This document shows, piece after piece, positions 55,356 to 64,000 of a stretch of DNA of 64,000 bases. The position numbers and the translations under genes were made by a program. The stretch's first letter is position 1; each line of letters starts with the position of its first letter. Source of the stretch: Helicovermis profundi (GTDB lineage Bacteria > Bacillota > Clostridia > Peptostreptococcales > Acidaminobacteraceae); the NCBI RefSeq assembly GCF_033097505.1, contig NZ_AP028654.1, positions 2,640,001 to 2,704,000 of the forward strand, given 5' to 3'. Below the pieces are notes generated by a model that saw nothing but the letters and a program-made list of their open reading frames with translations, was not told where the DNA came from and did not search any database.

Positions 55356-57080
55356 TTATTTAATATCATATTTTTTAATTTTATAATATAAACTTCTTAG
55401 TGAAATATTTAATTTTCTTGCTGCAAGCTCTCTATTGTTTGAACAATCATTTAATATATGTCTAATATATTTTTTTTCAGCATAATCAACAACATCACTT
55501 AATTTTTCTCCATTTATTTTATCGATTAATACTTCAAAATTCTCTTCTACTATATCTGTCTTCATTGTTTCATTTTGCATAACTTTTGGCATATGCTCAA
55601 TGTCAATTATTCTATTATTTGTTTTCATATTTATGATGGCTCTTCCTATAAAATTCTCTAATTCTCGTACGTTACCTCTCCATTCATTATCTAATATTGA
55701 TTTTAGCGCTTTATCTGATATAGCATTAACATTTCTACCAAATTCTTGATTAAATTTATTTATTAAATGATATACAATTTCTTCGATATCTTCTTTATGA
55801 TCCCTTAGTGGAGGTATAGTAATAGGAAAAACATTTAATCTATAGTATAAATCCATTCTAAATTTATTTTGTTTTATCGCATTTTCTAAATCAACATTTG
55901 TAGCAGATATTACACGAACATTAATTGGGATGGCAATATTGCCTCCAACTCTAATTAGTTCTTTTTCCTGCAAAACTCTTAATAACTTAGATTGCATTCT
56001 CATCGATACTTCTGCAATTTCATCTAAAAATATTGTACCACCATTAGCTCTTTCAAAGAGACCTATTTTACCACCTTTTATCGCACCAGTAAAGGCACCT
56101 TCTTCATATCCAAATAATTCACTTTCTAAAATACTTTCGCTTAGTGATGCACAGTTAACCCTAATAAATTGAGAATATTTCCTATTACTTGCATTATGTA
56201 TTGCATGCGCAAACAACTCTTTTCCTGTTCCGCTCTCGCCTCTCAAAATAATTGTTGCAGGAGTTAATGCAGCCAATTTTGCTTTTTCTATTGCATTTAC
56301 TATTGCTGGATGATTACCTTTTATATCTTCAAAGGTATATTTAGCTTCTAAATGCCTAATAATCTGTTTTGCTTGATCTAATTCTCCAAGCAATCTATTT
56401 GTTTCTGTCAAATCGCGAATAACGGCAACACTACCAATTAATTTATTATTTACTAAAATTGGTGCTGCTTCAACAACTACTTCTTTTTTATTTGGTCCAA
56501 CTCTAAGTTTTACCCCATTAACGGCTTTCTTTGTCTTTAATACTTTTAAATGAACACTTTCTCCATCAGCCAAATCCGTTGCACAATCTTTTCCAATTAC
56601 ATCTTTACTTGTATATCCAGTTAGCCTTGTATATGCTGGATTAATTAATACGTTTATTCCATTTTCATCTACAACATTTATTGCATCTTGAGTAGCATTA
56701 AATATAGCTTCAAGTGTGCTTTGTATTTCTTTTAAATTAGTAATTTCTTCAGCTAATTTCTGTATTTCTGTTATTTCTCTAAATACAGCTATTGCACCAA
56801 TGATTTCTCCATTTTCATCTTTTACTGGCATTCTATTTGTTATTATTGTATTACTTTTAAGAGGTTGTTTTCTATTTAATTCAGATTCTCCTGTTTTAAG
56901 TATTATCGGTAATCTGGTACTTTCAATAACCATTTTTATATTTTTGCCTATCGCATCAATAGAATCAATTTCAGTTAATTTTGCTGCTGCATTATTAAAT
57001 AAAGTTACAATGCCCATTTTATCAACTGCAATCATTGCATCATGCGTCGAATTTAGAATTAATTCAATTTCTCTATTCAT
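55356..57080 (-). CDS. Sigma-54-dependent transcriptional activator with two PAS domains
   Basis: 574 residues: PAS (~1-110), PAS (~125-235), AAA+ ATPase (~250-480) and a Fis-type HTH (NRELAARKLNISLRSLYYKI at the end). The AAA+ motifs are GESGTGKELFAHAIH, EEGAFTGA (sigma-54 contact) and GGTIFLDEIAEV. It therefore activates RNA polymerase with sigma-54, in the RocR/BkdR style, in response to a ligand or redox signal sensed by PAS. Its targets are not visible nearby: I found no convincing -24/-12 promoter in the adjoining gaps. The ATG follows GGAGGG. Confidence 0.93.
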   Translation of the reverse strand: MNREIELILNSTHDAMIAVDKMGIVTLFNNAAAKLTEIDSIDAIGKNIKMVIESTRLPIILKTGESELNRKQPLKSNTIITNRMPVKDENGEIIGAIAVFREITEIQKLAEEITNLKEIQSTLEAIFNATQDAINVVDENGINVLINPAYTRLTGYTSKDVIGKDCATDLADGESVHLKVLKTKKAVNGVKLRVGPNKKEVVVEAAPILVNNKLIGSVAVIRDLTETNRLLGELDQAKQIIRHLEAKYTFEDIKGNHPAIVNAIEKAKLAALTPATIILRGESGTGKELFAHAIHNASNRKYSQFIRVNCASLSESILESELFGYEEGAFTGAIKGGKIGLFERANGGTIFLDEIAEVSMRMQSKLLRVLQEKELIRVGGNIAIPINVRVISATNVDLENAIKQNKFRMDLYYRLNVFPITIPPLRDHKEDIEEIVYHLINKFNQEFGRNVNAISDKALKSILDNEWRGNVRELENFIGRAIINMKTNNRIIDIEHMPKVMQNETMKTDIVEENFEVLIDKINGEKLSDVVDYAEKKYIRHILNDCSNNRELAARKLNISLRSLYYKIKKYDIK

Positions 57081-57110
57081 TTATTAACCCTCCATAAAGA
57101 ATGTATAAAA

Positions 57111-57132
57111 TGCTGCCTATAAATAGACAGCA
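57111..57132 (-). terminator. Terminator of the cdaA-cdaR operon
   Basis: TGCTGCC and AGACAGCA (with one G-T pair) form a hairpin after the cdaR stop; the minus strand continues with ATTTTAT. Confidence 0.6.
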
Positions 57133-57150
57133 CACACTTTAAAATTGGAA

Positions 57151-58440
57151 CTAATTACTAGTCGATGTAGAATCCGTTTTATTTTCATCTGTAACAATAA
57201 TATTAATATTTGCTGGAAAAATCTCTATATTTTCTACATTAAAGGTATTATTAAGTTCTATTACTGCATCATTATTTCCAATCATAAAATTAGAGCCATC
57301 TATACTTAATCTTACATCATCAATCTTTATATTATTTAACACATTTTCTATATCGTATAATTTTATCTTAATAACATTAGGCAACTTAGCTATATTAGTT
57401 TGATATTTCGATTCTAAGTTATATATTGGTATTTGACTAATGCTATAACTAAATTCTTTAGATACTATTTTTTCAATATCTATTTTTATTTTTATATCTG
57501 ATGATTGACTTTCATTCTCTACTCCGTTAGGTAAAACAAGTTTTTTTTCAATAATAAAACTATTGCTTACACCACTAATATCAATTGGTTCTGTGTAAAC
57601 AGAATTAACGTATTCAAGCGTATTTTTTGCGCCTTTTATTGTAATATTTTCTGGAATCACATTTACACTTACCAATTTATATCCGTTTTTTACATTACCA
57701 ATAACATTTGTAATCACAGGAATTTTTTTAGTTTTAAAGATATTTTGTTCAACATATACATAGTTCTTGCCAATTGTAATTCCATTAACGATATTTCCGT
57801 CGTTATCTATTGGTTTTACCGGTATTTGTTTGCTTATTGAATTCGTAGCATTATTAATATTTAGTTCTCCATAAAGTCTTGCAACTTTATTTACAATCGC
57901 TTCTGGTCCTCGTACGAGTATTTCCTCTGGTGAAATTTTCAAATCATCTTTTATATAATCATTTGGTATTTTCCCAGCTATTTTTACTACAACTTTTTTT
58001 GACAATTCAACAATTTTATCTAAATTTATTTTAATGTCACTTTTTGATAAATCTTCTATTAATACATTATGACTAATAATTTTCTTCTCTATAGGAACGC
58101 TAACTATTCCGCTATTATAACCTCTAAGATCTGCTGTTAAAGCTATATCGCTTTCATTAACATTTAGTATATCATTTCTTCTTCCTTTAATTTTAACATC
58201 AATAAAATAATCTTTATCACCTAATATTACCAGTCCGCTTTGATTAAGTTCATCCACATTGATTAATTGAACCTTTACATTTTCAATGACTTTTACAAGT
58301 TCAGGATTTACTTGATCAATAACATACATCCACAAAAATAATGCAAAAATCAACGAAAACAACTTCGGAGCAATATTTCTTCTGAATTTGGAATTTTTGA
58401 ACTGACTATTTAAACTAGATAATTTTGTTTTTATGTTCAT
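57151..58440 (-). CDS. cdaR: YbbR-domain protein CdaR, regulator of CdaA
   Basis: 429 residues. An N-terminal membrane helix (~25-43; LFSLIFALFLWMYVIDQVNP is typical) is followed by about four extracellular YbbR repeats, each with a pattern such as VPIEKKI, IPVKPI or KIPVITNVIG. CdaR binds the membrane part of CdaA and adjusts its activity. It overlaps the end of cdaA by 26 bases and is translated from an internal GGAGAT site. The usual third gene of this operon, glmM, is absent here. Confidence 0.9.
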   Translation of the reverse strand: MNIKTKLSSLNSQFKNSKFRRNIAPKLFSLIFALFLWMYVIDQVNPELVKVIENVKVQLINVDELNQSGLVILGDKDYFIDVKIKGRRNDILNVNESDIALTADLRGYNSGIVSVPIEKKIISHNVLIEDLSKSDIKINLDKIVELSKKVVVKIAGKIPNDYIKDDLKISPEEILVRGPEAIVNKVARLYGELNINNATNSISKQIPVKPIDNDGNIVNGITIGKNYVYVEQNIFKTKKIPVITNVIGNVKNGYKLVSVNVIPENITIKGAKNTLEYVNSVYTEPIDISGVSNSFIIEKKLVLPNGVENESQSSDIKIKIDIEKIVSKEFSYSISQIPIYNLESKYQTNIAKLPNVIKIKLYDIENVLNNIKIDDVRLSIDGSNFMIGNNDAVIELNNTFNVENIEIFPANINIIVTDENKTDSTSTSN

Positions 58441-59254
58441 TATTAAATCTCCATCTACGTTTTATTAATACTTGATTATTGCTTGGTCTAAATGCTTCAA
58501 CTAAAATATTTTCGAGTGTATTAGTATCAAGAAATCTATTTAGTTTTCCATCCATTGCAACTGAAATAGCACCCGTTTCTTCAGACACTATAATTACAAC
58601 TGCATCAGATATTTCTGCAACTCCAAGTGCAGCTCTATGCCTTGTACCTAATTCTTTACTTATTTTTTGATTTTCTGTAAGAGGCAAAATGCAACCGGCT
58701 GCCATAATTTTGTTTTTTCTAACTACTAATGCACCATCATGAAGTGGCGTATTAGGTATAAATATATTTAACAGAAGCTCACTACTTACTAAACTATCAA
58801 TTTTAATTCCAGTCGATATTATTTCATTTAAGCCAGTTTGTTTTTCCATAACTATAAGTGCACCTGTTCTGTCCCTCGATAAACTTGCAACTGACTTTGT
58901 TATTTCCTTAAAAGTTCTTTTTCTCTCTTCTTCAAAAACATCTGCAAGTGATTGCTCGAATAATTTAGAGCGTCCAATATATTCTAATGCTCGTCTAAGT
59001 TCAGGTTGAAAAACAATTAAAAGAGCAACCAATCCTAACGTCATAGTGTTTTTTAAAATAAATTGAACAACATAAAGCTGAGCCCATTCACTAAGTTTTT
59101 GAATTATAAGTAAAATTATCAATCCCTTTATTAATTGTTCAGCTCTGGTTTCTTTAATTAAAAACAATAATTTATTAAAAACATACGCAACAATTAATAT
59201 ATCAATAATATCTTGAATTCTAATATTCATAAATACATTTATAATTGATTCCAT
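58415..59254 (-). CDS. cdaA: Diadenylate cyclase CdaA
   Basis: About 279 residues. Three membrane helices (~10-75) are followed by the DAC domain with LHDGALVV (DGA) and LGTRHRAALG (RHR), so c-di-AMP synthesis from ATP is expected. c-di-AMP controls potassium and osmolyte uptake in Firmicutes, including CBS-containing OpuA ATPases like the one in this window. A GTG at 59263 is in frame, but AAAGGG is spaced eight bases from the ATG at 59254. It heads the operon with cdaR. Confidence 0.94.
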   Translation of the reverse strand: MESIINVFMNIRIQDIIDILIVAYVFNKLLFLIKETRAEQLIKGLIILLIIQKLSEWAQLYVVQFILKNTMTLGLVALLIVFQPELRRALEYIGRSKLFEQSLADVFEEERKRTFKEITKSVASLSRDRTGALIVMEKQTGLNEIISTGIKIDSLVSSELLLNIFIPNTPLHDGALVVRKNKIMAAGCILPLTENQKISKELGTRHRAALGVAEISDAVVIIVSEETGAISVAMDGKLNRFLDTNTLENILVEAFRPSNNQVLIKRRWRFNNEHKNKII

Positions 59255-59441
59255 AGTATACACCCTTTAAAATTTTATCTGATGATTTAAAGCAGAAATT
59301 ACTCAATATCTGACTTACTAGGAAATCAAAATAAACCTGCTAAGTCAATAGTACTACACCTAAAGCCAATAATTCATTTATATTACTCTATATTAGTATA
59401 CTATAAATACTAAATAATTTTTATCTATTTATCATTTTTAT

Positions 59442-59705
59442 TTACATATTTTTTTGATATTCCTTTGAAATACTTAGTATACTTTTAAATAATTCTTTAA
59501 TATAGTTTTTTTTATTAAGATCTTTTAGAAAAATACAAGTATTATTAATAATTTCTTTTTCCCTTTTTTCGTCATATAAACTAATTTCATTATCTTTTTT
59601 ACTATGAGCAATTTCTAAAGCCAAATCTAATCTTTTTTCTATCAATTCAACTATTTGTTTATCGCATTTATCAATTTCTTCTCTTAAAATATCTATTTTT
59701 TCCAT
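59442..59705 (-). CDS. Chorismate mutase (AroQ type)
   Basis: About 87 residues, a single helical domain. The pattern KIDILREEIDKCDKQIVELI with RLDLALEIAHSKK and YDEKREKEI is the AroQ fold with its conserved arginines and lysine. It converts chorismate to prephenate. The frame extends 12 codons upstream inside aroC, but the ATG at 59705 comes one base after the aroC stop and has a GGTGG site, giving a coupled TAATATG junction. Confidence 0.85.
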   Translation of the reverse strand: MEKIDILREEIDKCDKQIVELIEKRLDLALEIAHSKKDNEISLYDEKREKEIINNTCIFLKDLNKKNYIKELFKSILSISKEYQKNM

Positions 59706-59706
59706 A

Positions 59707-60810
59707 TTACCACCAATTAATCCCATCATACTCATTTTCAATTAAATCAAGAACTGCAATTGCCATTATCGCCTCCACAACAGGAAGTGCTCTTTTAACA
59801 ATACAAGGGTCATGTCTACCTTCTATTGTTAATTTCTTATCTTTTTTTTCTTTAATATCTACTGTATCTTGCTCTATAAAAATTGAAGGTGTTGGCTTAA
59901 AAACTACACTAAAGTCAAGTGGCATTCCCGTAGTAATCCCACCAATAATTCCTCCATTGTTATTCGTTTTTGTTTTAATTTGATTGTTTTTAATATAATA
60001 CTGATCATTTGCATCACTTCCAAGCATCGAAGCAAAATCAAATCCTTTCCCAAATTCAATTCCCTTTACAGCTGGAATCGAAAAAGCTAAATTTGATATT
60101 TTTCCTTCTACTGAATCAAAATATGGGCTACCAAGTCCTGGTGGTACATTAAAAGCAACACATTGAACTCTTCCTCCAACAGAATTACCAGCTTCACTAG
60201 CTTTAATTATTGCTTTTTTCATATCTTCCATTATCTCTTTCTCAAATACTGGAAATTCATTATCTGAAATTTTTTTAAAAATTTCAGAATTCAACATTTT
60301 CCCTTTTACATTTTCTGATTTCACATTAGAGATTTGAGTTATTACAGAAAAAATATCAATATTAAGTTTTTTTAAAGCCAATTTCGCAATTGCTCCCGCA
60401 AACACAATTGGTGCAGTTATTCTCCCTGAAAAATGTCCTCCACCTCTATAATCATTAAATCCTTTATATTTTACAAATCCCGAATAATCAGCATGACCCG
60501 GTCTCATAAAATCTTTAGTTTTTTCATAATCTTTTGAGTGTTGACTTGTATTTTCAATTATAACTGTTAATGGTGTTCCAGTACTTTTTCCATTGAAAAC
60601 TCCAGATATAATATTTGGAATATCATCTTCTTTTCGTTTTGTTGAAAATTTATCTTTACCAGGCTTTCTTCTATTTAATTCTGATTTTATAAAATTCATA
60701 TCAATTTCTACTCCAGATGGAAAACCATCTATTGTAATACCTATTGCTTTACCATGTGATTCTCCAAATAAACTTAACTTTATTTTGCTACTCCATATTC
60801 CACTCATCAT
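59707..60810 (-). CDS. aroC: Chorismate synthase
   Basis: 367 residues. FGESHGKAIGITIDGFPSG at the start, FRGGGHFSGRITAPIV-like (YRGGGHFSGRITAPIV), and GRVQCVAFNVPPGLGSPYFD are AroC signatures, and the reduced flavin site is complete. It forms chorismate from EPSP. It lies 51 bp behind aroB and is coupled to the chorismate mutase gene, so this is a partial aromatic amino acid operon; aroA, aroE and aroK are not in the window. Confidence 0.96.
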   Translation of the reverse strand: MMSGIWSSKIKLSLFGESHGKAIGITIDGFPSGVEIDMNFIKSELNRRKPGKDKFSTKRKEDDIPNIISGVFNGKSTGTPLTVIIENTSQHSKDYEKTKDFMRPGHADYSGFVKYKGFNDYRGGGHFSGRITAPIVFAGAIAKLALKKLNIDIFSVITQISNVKSENVKGKMLNSEIFKKISDNEFPVFEKEIMEDMKKAIIKASEAGNSVGGRVQCVAFNVPPGLGSPYFDSVEGKISNLAFSIPAVKGIEFGKGFDFASMLGSDANDQYYIKNNQIKTKTNNNGGIIGGITTGMPLDFSVVFKPTPSIFIEQDTVDIKEKKDKKLTIEGRHDPCIVKRALPVVEAIMAIAVLDLIENEYDGINWW

Positions 60811-60861
60811 ACACCACCCAAGTTTTGTATTATAATAACAATCTCTATATTCTGAAATACT

Positions 60862-61974
60862 CTAATTTTCGCTGTACTTATCGATTAGATAGTTATCAAA
60901 TTTTTCTAAAAATTCGTCTAAACTCATTTTAAATATAATAGCTTTCCTAGCATTATTAATTACAATAATATTAACACTCTCATTAAAAAATTTTTTATCA
61001 TTTCTCACTACATTATTAAAAAATTTTCTATCTAATCTCACAGTTTTACTAAATCCAAATTTATCTAAAACACTCCTTATTTCACCACTATAATCAATTT
61101 TAACAAGACCTTTTTTATACGCAAATTCACTTATTATAAACATACCTTCAGCAATTGCTTGACCATGAGTAATAACACCATACCCATATTGTTTTTCAAT
61201 GACATGTCCTATAGTATGTCCGAAATTAAGTATCATCCTTTCACCTTTATCATACATATCATTTTCTACAAAATATTTTTTTATTAATAAAGATTTCTCT
61301 ATTATTTCACTATATTTTTTTGAAATTTCTTTCACATTTTCTAAATTCATAAGCAATTTTCCAAGACTATCATCATATATATAACTATATTTAATAATTT
61401 CTCCTAACCCATCTTTTATTTGTTCAATACTAAGAGTCTTTAAAAATTCTGTATCAACAATAACTAATTTTGGATTATAGAAGGCTCCTACTAAGTTTTT
61501 ACCTTCTTCAATATTTACTGCTACTTTACCACCTACACTACTATCAACTTGAGATAAAAGTGTCGTAGGGATTTGAATAAAATTAATACCTCGTAAAAAA
61601 CTTGAAGCCACAAATCCTACAATATCACCAACTACTCCACCCCCAAGTGCAATAATTGTATCATCCCTTCTTATATTATACTTAGCAAGTTTAGAATATA
61701 AAAATTCACAAGTAGTCAAGTTTTTACTTGTTTCTCCATTTTTCATTACTATCTTTTTTACTAAATAATTATTTTTTGTTAAATGATTTTCTATTTTACT
61801 ATAGTATAACGATTCAACAATATCATCAGTTATTATAACTATTTTTTTGCTCTTTGTGACCTTCTTAATATATAAAATACTTTTTTCGAATATATTATTT
61901 CCTAAAATAATATTATAATCATCATTTGTATTAATGTTTATAATTTTTATTTTATTTTTTTCATTATTCACCAT
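60862..61974 (-). CDS. aroB: 3-dehydroquinate synthase
   Basis: About 370 residues. ALGGGVVGDIVGFVAS binds NAD, and IPTTLLSQVDSSVGGK and LNFGHTIGHVIE supply substrate and metal residues, all typical of AroB. It makes dehydroquinate from DAHP. The frame begins with a TTG at 61995, but AAGGTGG is eight bases before the ATG at 61974, which is preferred. It is the first gene of the aroB-aroC-chorismate mutase run. Confidence 0.95.
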   Translation of the reverse strand: MVNNEKNKIKIININTNDDYNIILGNNIFEKSILYIKKVTKSKKIVIITDDIVESLYYSKIENHLTKNNYLVKKIVMKNGETSKNLTTCEFLYSKLAKYNIRRDDTIIALGGGVVGDIVGFVASSFLRGINFIQIPTTLLSQVDSSVGGKVAVNIEEGKNLVGAFYNPKLVIVDTEFLKTLSIEQIKDGLGEIIKYSYIYDDSLGKLLMNLENVKEISKKYSEIIEKSLLIKKYFVENDMYDKGERMILNFGHTIGHVIEKQYGYGVITHGQAIAEGMFIISEFAYKKGLVKIDYSGEIRSVLDKFGFSKTVRLDRKFFNNVVRNDKKFFNESVNIIVINNARKAIIFKMSLDEFLEKFDNYLIDKYSEN

Positions 61975-62175
61975 AGAAATTGCCACCTTTTTCAACTTAT
62001 TTTATATGTGTTTCAAACAGAATAACAGTTTTATAGGTTTTTATCAATACTTTTATTTTATATGCTATTTATATTCAACTATTTTTAGTATTTGAAAAAA
62101 AATCTAGGTTCTCAAATTTAGTAAATCGCTTAATTTAAATTCATATACCCAATCAATTTATATATATTTGGATAT

Positions 62176-62214
62176 AACAAAAAGTCTGTTTACATTATGT
62201 AAACAGACTTTTTT
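62176..62214 (-). terminator. Terminator of the rRNA-tRNA operon
   Basis: AAAGTCTGTTTACAT and ATGTAAACAGACTTT form a perfect 15-bp stem just after tRNA-Phe. Confidence 0.9.
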
Positions 62215-62290
62215 TGGTGCCCAGAGGCGGAATCGAACCACCGACACGGGGATTTTCAGTCCCCTGCTCTACCGACTGAGCTATCTGGGC
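62215..62290 (-). tRNA. tRNA-Phe(GAA)
   Basis: 76 bases with encoded CCA. The anticodon loop CTGAAAA gives GAA, and the T-arm GGTTCGATTCC is intact. It is the last tRNA of the cluster. Confidence 0.95.
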
Positions 62291-62295
62291 AAAAC

Positions 62296-62384
62296 TGGCG
62301 GAGAGGGAGGGATTCGAACCCTCGTGGGCTTGCACCCTAACGGTTTTCAAGACCGCCCCGTTATGACCACTTCGGTACCTCTCC
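62296..62384 (-). tRNA. tRNA-Ser(TGA)
   Basis: 89 bases with encoded CCA and the long variable arm of class II tRNAs. The anticodon loop CTTGAAA gives TGA. Confidence 0.95.
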
Positions 62385-62392
62385 AAAAAAAA

Positions 62393-62469
<77 letters not shown>

Positions 62470-62475
62470 ACATTT

Positions 62476-62550
62476 TGGAGCAGAAGACGAGATTTGAACT
62501 CGCGACCCTCGCCTTGGCAAGGCGATGCTCTACCACTGAGCCACTTCTGC
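62476..62550 (-). tRNA. tRNA-Gly(GCC)
   Basis: 75 bases with encoded CCA. The anticodon loop TTGCCAA gives GCC, and the T-arm has GAGTTCAAATCTC. Confidence 0.95.
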
Positions 62551-62581
62551 ACATTATTAAATTTATACTAATTAAAACTAA

Positions 62582-62665
62582 TGGTGCGGGTGGAGGGACT
62601 TGAACCCCCACGTACAAGACACTAGATCCTAAGTCTAGCGCGTCTGCCAATTCCGCCACACCCGC
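62582..62665 (-). tRNA. tRNA-Leu(TAG)
   Basis: 84 bases with encoded CCA and a class II variable arm. The anticodon loop CTTAGGA gives TAG. Confidence 0.95.
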
Positions 62666-62683
62666 ATGTGGATATAAAATTAA

Positions 62684-62759
62684 TGGTGGGAGTAACAGGG
62701 CTCGAACCTGTGACCCCCTGCTTGTAAGGCAGATGCTCTCCCAGCTGAGCTATACTCCC
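62684..62759 (-). tRNA. tRNA-Val(TAC)
   Basis: 76 bases with encoded CCA. The anticodon loop CTTACAA gives TAC. Confidence 0.95.
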
Positions 62760-62797
62760 ACATTTGTTTCATTTTGCTAGGATGTTTCTTATATAAA

Positions 62798-62872
62798 TGG
62801 TGACTCCTAGGGGAATTGAACCCCTGTTACCGCCGTGAAAGGGCGGTGTCTTAACCGCTTGACCAAGGAGCC
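62798..62872 (-). tRNA. tRNA-Glu(TTC)
   Basis: 75 bases with encoded CCA. The anticodon loop CTTTCAC gives TTC. Confidence 0.95.
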
Positions 62873-62887
62873 CTAAGATTAATGAGT

Positions 62888-62962
62888 TGGCTCCAAGGGT
62901 GGGGCTCGAACCCACAGCCTATCGGTTAACAGCCGATTGCTCCACCATTGAGCTACCTTGGA
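62888..62962 (-). tRNA. tRNA-Asn(GTT)
   Basis: 75 bases with encoded CCA. The anticodon loop CTGTTAA gives GTT. It is the first tRNA after 5S rRNA. Confidence 0.95.
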
Positions 62963-62970
62963 ACAAATAA

Positions 62971-63084
62971 CTAGCAACGACCTACTCTCCCAGGGGACTG
63001 CTCCCCAAGTACCATCGGCGCTAAGAAGCTTAACTTCTGTGTTCGGTATGGGTACAGGTGTAGCCTTCTTGCCATCATCACTAG
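62971..63084 (-). rRNA. 5S ribosomal RNA
   Basis: About 114 bases. The conserved CCGAACACAGAAGTTAAGC region and the closing stem (CTAG at the 5' end with CTAG at the 3' end) are clear. It lies between 23S rRNA and tRNA-Asn. Confidence 0.93.
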
Positions 63085-63192
63085 ATTCATTTGCTACAAT
63101 TTACTTCATTCATTGAATTACTCGTAAATTCTATCAAATATTTTTGGAATTGTTCTTCCAAAACTGCATATGGATTAAACGTTTTTTCTTGT

Positions 63193-64000
<808 letters not shown>

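Noticed and set aside
59290..59345. Hairpin between cdaA and the chorismate mutase gene (GACTTACTAGG with CCTGCTAAGTC)
   Set aside because: The stem has two mismatches and no T tract on either strand, so I do not call it a terminator or riboswitch.

Overview
This window is about 64 kb of very AT-rich chromosome from a Gram-positive, low-GC anaerobe, most likely a member of the Clostridia. The evidence is a single-chain pyruvate:ferredoxin oxidoreductase, a flavodiiron protein fused to rubredoxin and an NADH:rubredoxin-reductase module, a PyrR-type leader on pyrE, the cdaA-cdaR pair, strong purine-rich ribosome binding sites, TTG/GTG starts, and many T-tract terminators. The genus cannot be fixed from the sequence alone. 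Most genes lie on the minus strand, and the right end runs into an rRNA operon read leftwards.

Layout. 1-3700: the cut 3' part of a CobW-type metal GTPase, a TauE/SafE exporter, a DUF362-ferredoxin protein and a YwaF-like membrane protein. 3775-6564: a crotonase, an MBL hydrolase and an HD-GYP phosphodiesterase in one run. 6600-8900: rsgA behind an elaborate leader (consensus promoter, ten-codon ORF, two tandem terminators, then a 36-codon ORF coupled to rsgA) and a DUF2179 membrane protein. 9080-15130: an SDR, a YkgJ-like protein, a Cache-GGDEF cyclase, an ABC half-transporter and three small membrane proteins. 15132-22480: a second HD-GYP protein, then flavodiiron protein-cls-lspA, then trmB. 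22595-26563: pyrE and the glycine betaine importer opuA. 26750-33600: a DUF4015 glycosidase, a nitroreductase, a beta-CASP nuclease, and a MarR-MATE efflux pair with two palindromic operators around the promoter.

33600-34124 holds three tandem copies of a ~152 bp unit between MATE and truA. Then follow truA-HAD-SRPBCC, nifJ, and a sugar operon (two GT-A glycosyltransferases, one fused to a cyclic-nucleotide-type domain, a GT4 enzyme and galU). Next come a lytic transglycosylase and a five-gene signalling operon (PilZ, lipoprotein, response regulator, histidine kinase, DUF3298 protein). proB and proA are split by an IS110-family element. After that come a sigma-54 activator, cdaR/cdaA, and aroB-aroC-chorismate mutase. 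The end is an eight-tRNA cluster, 5S rRNA and the 3' part of 23S rRNA.

Themes. Cyclic dinucleotide signalling is well represented: one diguanylate cyclase, two HD-GYP proteins and a PilZ receptor for c-di-GMP, and CdaA/CdaR for c-di-AMP. Envelope and osmotic functions (opuA, cls, proBA, SLT, glycosyltransferases) and oxygen defence (flavodiiron protein) surround them. The observations most worth a second look are the rsgA leader, the glycosyltransferase-CAP_ED fusion operon, the MarR control region with its apparent ATT start codon, the two repeat families, and the IS110 insertion in proBA with a structured non-coding end that could carry a bridge RNA.
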